A stretch of 64,000 bases of DNA, taken from the NCBI RefSeq assembly GCF_910592395.1, contig NC_088319.1:8680001-8744000 (forward strand), in the 5' to 3' direction. How positions within the stretch are numbered: the first letter of the stretch is position 1; each line of letters opens with the position of its first letter. The stretch comes from Lineus longissimus (taxonomy: Eukaryota > Nemertea > Pilidiophora > Heteronemertea > Lineidae). This document shows, one piece after another, positions 1 to 10,800 of the stretch. The translations under genes and the position numbers were made by a program. The notes under the pieces were generated by a model that was given only the letters and a program-made list of their open reading frames with translations, did not search any database and was not told where the DNA came from.

Positions 1-696
1 ATGTTTATTGATGACCTGCTGTGTGATCTTTCCAATACTGAATGTGGTGTCAGGATAGCTGAACATCTTTTTAATAACACAGCATACGCTGACGATATAA
101 ATTTAATTGCTGCTAGTGTTCCCGGACTTCAAGTGCTTCTTGACAAGTGTTTCAGTTACTCTAAGAAGTGGCGCTTCGTTTTTTGGAATCGTCAAAACAA
201 AATGTATAGTTTTGGGGGAGTGTTCATTGAAACAACCCCCCTCTTTACGCCTTGGTGATGACATAATTGCTATTGCTAACAGTTTAGAAATCATTGGTGT
301 TAACTTTAGAAGCGATCTGAAACCTGTGACCCACTTTGACAACAGGATCTCTGCTGCACGGCGCAGAGCCTTCGGTCTATTGAGCTCCATTTCTCCTATC
401 CCGGCCTCTCGTCTGAGGTTAAAGTTCATCTGTGGAAAATGGCCGTGTGCCCTATCCTAGTTTATGGATGTGCGACACTTCACTCTGGCCCTAGAGACAT
501 CGCCTCCCTGGTTTCCTTTCAGGGGTCTTGTTTCAAACTTATTTTTGGTATCCCTAAGCGCAGTCATCACACCAAACTTGTGAATGCTGCTGGTATAAAA
601 AGTGTCAAAGATGTTATACATGACCAAAAGTATAACGACTCCGATGTCCTTTTAATGTTTTCTTTATTAAACTATCAGAATCATCACGTAAACTGA
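1..696 (+). pseudogene. LINE reverse transcriptase fragment (broken)
   Basis: This is the 3' half of a non-LTR retrotransposon reverse transcriptase, entered at the left window edge. Frame 1 (1-258) carries the catalytic YADD box (AYADDINLIAAS). Near position 180 the homologous reading moves to another frame (107-460), with the thumb-like segment IIGVNFRSDLKPVTHFDNR, and then to a third (439-696) with FGIPKRSHHTKLVNAAG. The KRSHHT segment also occurs in the LINE at 60458-61375 on the minus strand (VSKRSHHTRLLEALD), so both belong to one family. Two frameshifts make it non-functional. The family is a CR1/jockey-group-like LINE by inference only. Confidence 0.8.
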
Positions 697-1329
697 AAAT
701 ACAAATACAACAACAGTATAAGACAAAGTCACATCCTAAGAAAAGGTCCTTATTGAAGCTTACAGTAAGGTGCTGCCACCTATATTAACTTGACGGAACC
801 AAAAAGAACTTGCAGTATTGAATGAAGACAAACATGTAAAGACAACCGAAAACGTCCTCAAAACTTACAAGCACCCAACATAGGCTAGCAAAGATGCAAA
901 AAGAGCTACAGCGCTCGTATACTATTGACATACAGGGCAAAATTACCAAAAACAAGTCTATAACTATGCCCCTTATCTAACATTACGAAGTGCGGCTTCC
1001 TGCGGCACACACCGAATGTCACGTGGCGTATGCGAGACATTTTCCTCCGATAAGAAAGACGAAATTCTAATGTATTACTCGTACTCAAAGGTAGCCACCA
1101 GCAGTTCTAGTATGTCTTAATATAATATTGCATAGATTTGCCTCAAAATCTGGACCTGTCTTGTCAAGAATAGGTTAAATTAACCACCAAAAGGTCCGTA
1201 AAAATAAAACAAGTGTTTTCTGTCAAAAAGTCTATTGCGAAGCGACAATAACCAAACTATACTGAATGTCCCAAAAAATAAACCACTATATAATGCGCCG
1301 AAGACAAAAAACCTAATCACAACCAACGG
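697..1329. other. Non-coding stretch inside LINE remains
   Basis: I see no convincing reading frame or structural element here. It lies between the RT fragment and the C-terminal piece of the same LINE family, so it is probably decayed LINE sequence or a later insertion. Confidence 0.4.
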
Positions 1330-1790
1330 TTGTTACAAACAGGTTTCGTTATTTTAGTGTATTTTCAAAAGGTGCTCCCTGCGAGGGACCTCAATGTAGC
1401 GTTTTTATCTAATTATCTATCTGGTGGTGATGTTGTAAAAGGTACCCTTATGGATTCTATTTTAAAACTGGGTCTCTCACCACTTACAGCTGCTTTCACA
1501 GTTAAGCGAGGCAAGTCAGGTCTTAATACCCCAGATGGGGTTACTGATTCACTGCGGTCCTTAATTTTTAGTGAATCTTATTAGAAACCAGACTCTACTG
1601 AGAGGACACTCGCCAAATTACTCACCAAAGCTTTTTAATATCCCGTGCACTTTATACAAATATTAGCATTGTATTATGTGCCTTAATTATGTATTATCTG
1701 TTTTGTGTATTATCTTTGTCATTGGTGTATTTTTTAACTTGTATATACTTCTCCTTTTAGGAGGTTTTATTAAATAAATAAATAAATAAT
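1330..1790 (+). mobile_element. LINE C-terminal segment and 3' end with AAATA-type tail
   Basis: An ORF at 1330-1584 encodes a LINE C-terminal segment with the pattern GGDVVKGTLMDSILKLGLSP and a terminal DSLRSLIF. The same pattern recurs at 3746-3988 and, on the minus strand, at 60175-60390. It is followed by about 150 bases of 3' UTR, a short inverted repeat (CTCCTTTTAGGAGG) and a TTAAATAAATAAATAAATAA tail ending near 1790. A hairpin followed by a short A-rich tandem tail is a plausible 3' recognition structure for this LINE. The metalloprotease exon starts only 24 bases further on, so this LINE ended close to a splice acceptor. Confidence 0.75.
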
Positions 1791-1813
1791 ACTTATATTG
1801 TCTATGATTTCAG

Positions 1814-4800
1814 GGTACAGCTTACCATGACGCGGAAAGCGGAGCGGCCTTTCTCATCTCAAGTGATCTCGCCGAAAATGGCGTCTACAGAAGGAGTGTG
1901 GTAAGTAAAGATTATTGTTTTGCCTTGACAGAGAAATGGCCCAGTCATTGCGATTCTAGTGGCCTTGAACGGATTTCTGTACAGTGGCACAGTAGTCGCT
2001 ACGGATGGCGACAGGCGATTCTGGTTCGGTTGCGGATATGAAAGGAAACTTAGTCAAACTTATAGTCCCAACTTAGTCATAACCCCATTGTTTGATTATT
2101 GATAATGGCTTCATAGCAGTAGGCAAAATAACGGCTTTCTGCTATATTTTCATGTACTTGTATATATAATTCGGTCCTTAGATTATGACTAGAAAAAGAG
2201 AAGAGAAAAAAGAGAGAAAATTAGTATTGGATTTACGGGGAGTCGAACCCGTGACCACCAGATCGATTGTGAGGTGGTTGTGGACATGACTTGCAAATCT
2301 TAGATAGGCCAACAGTAACATTCAGTTTTTGATGAGATCTTTTTGCACTCTGCACTCTGTGTGTACCTCAATGCACATGTTTAATGCTGCCTTCTGCCAA
2401 TAGAGGGGTCTGCTTAATGATCGCGACCACACCATCTACCTCGAGCCCAGCCAGGAGATCACTACGGATAGGAAACGTGATGTGGACGGGGGTGTACCGC
2501 ACTTGATGGTCAGAAAGAGGAATGAAAAAGCGGATTTTGGAATTGGTAAGTTGTTACATATTGCATATATAGCGCCACATTTGCGATCGTTTTTGATGGT
2601 GAGACTCGCGCTAATTTCTGAAAAATTTACATATTTCATGTTTGTTATTTCTGGCGAAGCAATCAAAAGTTTCAATTGATTGCAATGAACATTATATATT
2701 GTACACGACGACGCACAATTTTCCATTTATTTCAGGAACCCCAGCTCCTGATGCCAAATGGTGAAAATGTAGAGGCGAATGCACCAGCATTCGTAAATGA
2801 CCCCCCCCCCCTCCCCGAATTTGTGTCCCTTGACCCCCAATCCGATAATCAAGTGTTTCCCCCCTCATCAGATGCTCTCCTTGTCCCTGGCGAGACGACA
2901 GTGAGCAAGAGAGCTAAGCCGCCGATCGTGTCGAAAAGGGCCAGCGGCAAGACAGCTTACGGCATTGAATTGATGTTCGTCTGCGACTACGAGTGCTATC
3001 AGAAGTGAGTAGACAACAGCCGGGTGGAAGGGTAACGATTACACTGAATGATATTGAAGCGATTTCACACAAATTTCTCAACGAGCGCGCGATTGCCATT
3101 CTTTTGCATAGTCTGGGATGTGCGGCGTGAAGTAACAAAGCACTGCCGCGTGTACCAACTAATTTTGAATTCGTGACAACATTTCGAGGCACAATAAAAA
3201 TGGTAATTATTATCGGGATATGTAAGGTGCTTCTTTCAGATGAAACAAAATCTCCAGCAAATAGGCATCATGAGATCAGGCTTTTTTCCTCCATCGTCAT
3301 ATACGTAAACATCGACAGGCGGCGTATGATTGAATATCAGGATGGTTAATAGGATGAAGAAGAAGCAAATCATGCCGTGGTCACACTGGGGTTTTAACAC
3401 GAATTGAATTCGAATTAAAACGTTGATACGTATTGGGGCGTCACACTCAATTCGGTTCATACCGATCTCAATCCGCTTTAACCAACACGGTTCTTAAACC
3501 GAATTGAATGCGAATCAGCTAATCCGAATCAACGAAACCGTATTGAGATTTCAAGTGTGACGCGCTTGATACGAATTAAGGTTTTCGATCGCACTGCGCA
3601 TGCGCCCGGCGCATGGAATGTGACCTTTGACCGCGGGAACTCGTGCTCCGAACTAGTTAACTGATGTATTTAAATGATCTCATTAACTCAAATCGTTTTT
3701 CGTTATGCCATAGAATAGGGAAAAATCAACTCCCTTGCACGTGACTTGCATTTCCATTTCCTGGCAAGGTATGTTGCCGCCGGTTCGTTGGTCAAAGGTA
3801 CGCTGGTCAGCAACATCGTCGCGGCGGGGTTTTCCCCGGTTTTGGCCTCGTTTTCGAGGGCGAGGCCGGGATTCTCCGCTAATAGCGACGGTGGTGTTGA
3901 CTCGCTGAGGACATTCCTCTTTGACCCGAACTTTGGCAATAGGCATGGCCGGGAGATGGAAATGGTCAAGCACCTTACGCGATTTTAACTTGTTAATAAT
4001 GACTGTGTGATACTGTGATATTATATACTTATATGTTTTGTACTCGTAAATTTTATTCTCCCATATGGGAGGTTAATAAATAATAATAATAATAATAATA
4101 GATGGCGCGTCGTTAGTATGCATTGAGTGTGGCGCGTTTTAAACCAATTTGAATGGGTATTCGGGCCAGTGTGACGCGACCGTTCTGAAACTGGATTAAT
4201 CAATTCGTATTCCGGAGAGCGCTCTACGGAATTCGGTTTCAATTCGCATCCAGTGTGAACACACCAATATCTCACTAAAAATTGCCAATTTTTTTTCGTG
4301 AGACCTTTATAATTCCTTCATGCTAAAAGTGCGTGATTGGGTTATCTTACGTGTTTCTAGTTTTTCTATTTTAGCCACAACCAGAATACAGACGACATTA
4401 GAGAGCACTTCAGCTACGTCATTAATGGAGTGAGTTGACATGCATTTCCTCTCAGTCAATGATAACGCCACTGGAATTATGATCAGGTGGTAAATAAGAT
4501 TCACATCCTTATATTGCATCCACATTCTTATTTTTTTGAATTCTTGCTCATACATATTAAAGACGTTTTGAAAAAAAATTGGGCTGGTGAGGGCCTTTTT
4601 CATTGATTTTTGACCTGCAACCGTGTTTCGTATTAACAAAGTAGCCCCTGAGCTCTACGTGGCAGGTCATAGTTTAAAGACAGATTATTGCCCGCTACAT
4701 CTTCGCCTCTGGTATGGCATTCCGCAAATGTTTATTGTTTATTTTTCATTTGATATGAATAATTCTTTTAAGGATAAAATTAACTGACGTATAAGTCCGA

Positions 4801-7800
4801 TTTTTCATCACTCCAAATTCATCGAGTGTTGTGTTGAGCATTTTCCTGCTGGTAAAAATATCGTTGGTGATTTTTGTTCGCAGATGGACCTCCGCTACGC
4901 AAACATTGAAGATTCTTCCTTCTCCATGTATCTTCGACTGGTTGCTTTGGAAATCAGCACGGTAAGTAAAATAATCAGAAATTAAGTAGTCATTATTCAG
5001 AAATTTAGTAGATTAATTTCTGATCTGAATCTCTGAATTTCTGAATCTCAGGTTAAGAACTATCAGTCCGCTTCTAGGTGGTGCTAAGCTCCCTAGACCC
5101 TAGTGTTCAGACACGGCCCACATGAGATTCACCCGCCCCGGGAGGTACTTCCGGAAATTGCAGCAGTTTAACCACGAGTAATAAATATATGTAAGACTAC
5201 CTACCTTGCCAGAACCACCCAAAGCATCGCTAAGAACGAGGCTTTTTCGAAGTGAAATACTGACAATTTTTTTCGATGCCGATTCTTCGATACCGCGGAT
5301 CTATAACACCGTGTCGATATTACATCGGCATGAAATCTCCCGGCCATAAAAGGGCCAGCTTCTAATAGAATGGACCATAGTCAGTAACAAAACCTATCCA
5401 AGCATGGCGTTTATGAGATGTTTCTTGACCTTCAGTCTCCCGACAGCTGGACGTACCCAATCGCCAGCAATGGATATGTGCAGGCTACCTTGGCACTGAC
5501 CAATTTCAAGAACTGGCGAGAGTCGGTTAAGTCCTCTTTCCCCGACCATGACCATGCCATGCTCATGACCGCGTAAGTCTTTCAGAGGCCTTATAAACTT
5601 CCGATACCGTGACAAACGGAGTGGTACGTCACGTCACTTCGGATATTATTCTCTCGTCATCTTTGTCTCTCTCTTTAGAGCTGGCCGTGTTAGCGGCTTT
5701 CTCGAAGCCATTTTTATCGATCTACAATTTTCTGCCCAGCATATGAAAAGAAAAATCATGAACTGACCTTTTGACCGATTGATTTATTCATCTAGCTTTG
5801 GCGGCGTTCCACCACTATCACACAAAAAAATCTGACAAGGTTATTCTGATATATACGTTTATAACAACGTTTTTTCCGTTGTACGACAACATTAATATCA
5901 ATATGTCATATACCACCGCGTAAGTTCATGATATACATTTGTATATCTCGGCGATGTTGGAACTTGGAATCGTTCAATACCCTTGATGGCAACTTTGACC
6001 ACATGTCATAACGAGATTATTATTGTCATTTCGACGATATCAATATTGTCATATCGCTGTTACGTTATCAGAGAATTGTGTTCGCCTTGGAGAGCTTTTT
6101 TTAACACTGTCACAATAACAATGCGGCGTTTTATTTTTAAGGTACAACATCTATGGGGACAACGGGAGTACAAGTGTCTTAGGTAAGAAACTCATTATAG
6201 GTTTCCAGGTTTGGCGAACTTGGACTTTATTCACTCGCATGTTTTCTGGGTTTGGCGAACTTGGAATTTATTTGTTTTTGCATGTTTTCTAGGTGTGGCG
6301 TACTTGACATCTATCTGCCTCGGAATAAATGCTGTATCAATCGTCGAGGAGAAGTTGGAACTTCCGACGGTCATCTCCGTTGGTGCTCATGAACTCGGTC
6401 ACAAGTAAGTTGTCATCAGTGGCGCCAAATGAACCCGGTTCAAGAACTAGTCATCTCAGTGGCTCCGTATGAACTCGGTTACAGTAAGTAGTCATCTCAG
6501 TGGCTCCACATGAACTCGGTTGCTAGAACTAGTCATCTCAGTGGCTCCACATGAACTCGGTCACCAGGACTAGTTATCTCAGTGGCTCCGTATGAACTCG
6601 ATTACAGTACGTAGTCATCTCAGCGGCTCCAGATGAACTCGGTTACATGAGTGAAATACGAAATTGTATTACGCTCTAACCGCAACGTGCGGTATAGAGG
6701 GGCAAAATTTAATATATACATGTATATATATAGTGTTACATTTTTTGATTACAGTATGAACACAAGATGCCATTTATGTGGTGGATGAAAAAAATGTATA
6801 AAACTATAAAAACGACATAAACGAAAATTGTTTCTAATAACTACGGGATATCAGGAAGGAGGGCATATTCCTTCAGGCTTTTCTGTATAAATTTGGCTAA
6901 TCTTATAATGTGGCCTTTATTTTCAGAGTTAAATAATTTTGACATGTTTCTTGGATGTTGTAAAAATTTGGGAGGAATAAACTCTCTGCGTTGATGATCT
7001 ATCGCAGGACATTATTCGAAAATGAAATGAAACTGATTTTCAGTTCTTGTGAGATTACATTTTGTGCAAAACTTTTCATGTATTGGAGTTGCAATATTTT
7101 TCCGGGAGTTGATTGGTAACTTGTATGAGCAAGTTCTAAAGTCTACAAAAGTGGTACATAAATGTTCTGGTAGAAAATTCAAGTACTCTTCAAAACCAAA
7201 GCTGTGCTTCTGTAAAAGCTGTGTTTCTGTAAAACATGAAAGTGTCCTCATTGTTGATCTTTTCTGTCCAGTCTTGACGACAAATTGGTCGGACAGGGTA
7301 GTTTTAATTCTCTTACTTATCATTTCAAACTTCCCTTGGTTGTCTGCTGTCTGGTATAAACAGAGTCTTTCAAATAAAGAGTCAGGTCACGGGTATTTTC
7401 CTTTGATCCCACAGCTCTCTCGGGCAATTAACTGGAAGCTATGATGAAGCCCTCTTTAAGTCAGCTACAAACTGAGTTGAAGTGCAAAACAATGTAGGAT
7501 CGACCAAAATCCAACGAAAAATATTTACTCTGCACATGAGTTACACATACATGTATGATTTATCGGGTTACAAATACATACAATATAAATTATATAGATG
7601 GCAACGATCTAAGAATTTTGGCAGATATGTCGATGAGCTGCTAATTGCCAAACATAACAATAATTAAACCACAATTAGGCTGCATGCACTCTTATCTGTT
7701 TGCAATTTGTTATAAAAAATCCATAATAAGGTTGTAATCAATGGCAACATATATACTGTAAATTGTTTCTTATGAGGCAAAAGAGGTTCCACAGTGACGT

Positions 7801-10800
7801 CACATCACAGAAAGATGGTGATGGCCGTTGTGTCCACATCGAAGCGACTAAAATCTACGTTGTTGGTTGTTTATTGTTTCAGGTGTGTAAGCCTAAAGCA
7901 ATCAGATTCACTAAAAAGGTTCAAAAACGCTTTTCGAAAATTATTCTCAAACCAGTGCCATCACTTCTCCTCAAAACTGTCGAAAAGCAAAATGCGAAAC
8001 ATATCGCTTTTCGTATAAATTTTATCTTTGACATTATATCTGAATAGTTTTATACAGACTTTGAAGCAGGCGTTTGCTTAAAACGGGGTATTTGTAACGG
8101 TCATGTTCTGCTGATCGAAGAATTGTTCAAAGTCCAGTTGTGCAGAATTGGCTTGGGTGTACCACGTGACCCGAGAGAGCTCTGTCCCAACGCGCGTCTT
8201 TCGGAATGGTCGTTGGCTTTGATGTTGAAGCCATATGTTCCCTAGTTGCCTAACTCTTTATTTGAAAGACTCTGGTTTAACCAAATATAATTCATACCAC
8301 ACTATTGAAAAATACTTCTAACAAATACTAACCAAGGAGAGCTGTATCTCCCTACCTGGTCTAAATGAACCACAATTCTATATAATATATAAGATAATTT
8401 GCTCTTTTTACCGTTTACAATCTCATTCCAAAAATTGACCATTTTCAGTTTTGCTAACATCTTTAAAGGGAAACAACCAAACTCACCATAGCACACTGTG
8501 TTATGTTTGTATTTGCTTGTACGGGTAGTTAATTCACAAAACCCTGTCTGAACTTTCTCGAAAATATCAAAAGATTCCAACCCACATACCTCAGATCCAT
8601 ATTACAAAATTGGTGTAACACATGCGTCAAAAAGTTCTATCTTTGTGTATAACTGCATACATCGCTCTTGTTGCCTTATCGGTGAGCGCTTTCTTTGCCT
8701 TGGAAAAGTTACCGTTCGCATTAAAAACAATACCCAAGTAAGGGTATTCTTCAACACGTTCTAAGTTAGAATCTCCAAACTTGAAGATTGGCATGTTGCT
8801 TACGCGAGCTTTAGATTTAGTGATGACCATAACCTTTGTTTTACCTATGTTTACCTGAAGTTTGTTACTGATTGTGACGGAGCGGGGTTTGGGCGATGCT
8901 ATGGGTCTGGTCAACAAGCACTAACAATGCAAAGTTTTGTTGTAAAATGAAAATAAAGGAACAAAGCAATCTATATACATATGCACATTTACATCAATTT
9001 GACCAACTTCTTCACCAAAATTTCGCTGCTCCCAACTTCTTCGTGTCCAAAATTCCGCTGCTCGCATTGTTTGCAGAGTTAGAAAGTTTGATCATATAAC
9101 ACCTACACTGATCAAGATTCCCATACGGTACTTCGAAAAATTAACTTAGAGCGATTAACAACGTAAGGTGAAAGAGTACGACCAAAATAAAGGGGGGAAA
9201 TTGGGGAGATGGATGAATGCTTTAAACATATAGTGGCCCCAATACTTTCCCGGCTTATTTTTGTATAATCCCACACTTTTGATTTAATAGATGACCCCAT
9301 TTGCAAATCAGACCTGCTGAAATGGCCCCTTATGTTAATGAGTATGCCCATATATAGAAAGAACAAAAAATGCTATTTTTCCGAGATCGCTGCAAAGTTT
9401 ACCCGTTTAACCCGGCGAGGACCATCTCCATATCAACCACGACTTTCAGGAAAAGTTTCGAGCTCATCCGATCTGAACTGACGGAGGAGATGTGTGACAA
9501 ACTATTTCAGCTCTACGTCCATTATAGTAGTGATTTGTGATAACAGTAAGGATTTTACCTGATACACCGGATGATATAAGTTTTCTCCAAAGATCTATTC
9601 TTGGAGTCGAATCAAACGCCTAACGGTAGTCTACAAATGTACAAAACAGTCTCCTGCCAGCAAATAGGTAAATATCAATAATCATTTTATGGGTCAAAAG
9701 ATGATCGGCTGTGGAGTATTCTTTACTGAAACCAGCTTGGTTCTCAAGTATTATTTTGTTTGTGTCGAAGAAGTTTGTCAGTCTGGAATTAAGGATTCCA
9801 ATAAGTAGTTTACCTAGGCAACTCACTATAATAAACATTATTTCTCTATAACTGTCTGTGTCGTTGACATTACCCTTGTTTTTGTAGAGTGGTTTAACAA
9901 CACCAATTGAACATTTTTCAGCAATATGTCCTGTAGATAATACAATGTTGAATAACTATACATACATTGAGAGCATTCTTTCATCATTGGCTTTTAACAC
10001 CTCATTTATAATTTTGTCTTGGTCGGCCGATTTATCATTTTTGATGATCTCAAACCTTTCCTCACCTCTAAAAGACTGATAGCTTCATTTAAAGGAGAGT
10101 TGTCAATATTGGGCATGTTTACATTTTGAAACCCAGCTGGTCTATCCTCGTCATTTTGTTCTTCATTTAAATGTAAGAAATGATCATAAAAGTCATCCAC
10201 CGACAGAGTGTTTACTTTTTGTTTGTTCCGGTTAGATCCTGCATTTAACAATTACAAAACTTTTTTTTGATTTTCAGTCTGTGTATTCCTAATGTCTTGC
10301 ATTAGTTCTACTCTTTCAGTACGATTGGCTAGTCATCTCAGTGGCTCCACATGAATTCGGTTGCAATAACTAGTCATCTCAGTGGCTCCACATGAACTCG
10401 GTCATGTATACAAACATAATATTCAAGCATTATTCTCTCATTATTGACGTCAACTCTACTCTACAATTCACACAAAAGGAGTGTCATGATACTCACCAAA
10501 GGGATGAAAATTACCGAAAATCATTCTTTAAAGTCACAAAACATTGGACGTCCCTTATACGAAATTATCAACTGGGACGAAGTAGGCATGTACGAATATG
10601 CATTTATTGAAGGTGTACATGCATTTCCCTTTTGTTTCAGTATCGGTTCCGTACACGATGCTGATGGGAACACCTGTAGCTCGAGTGACGCTTACATCAT
10701 GTCGCCTTCAACCGGCAGTCCAACAGCGGACGATACTTACAAGAACCCGTACAGTTTCTCTCCCTGCACTATCACTAACTTCAAGAACGCAATCAACGCC

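Noticed and set aside
2233-2268. Functional tRNA gene
   Set aside because: Only a T-arm/B-box is convincing; no acceptor stem, D-arm or A box can be folded.
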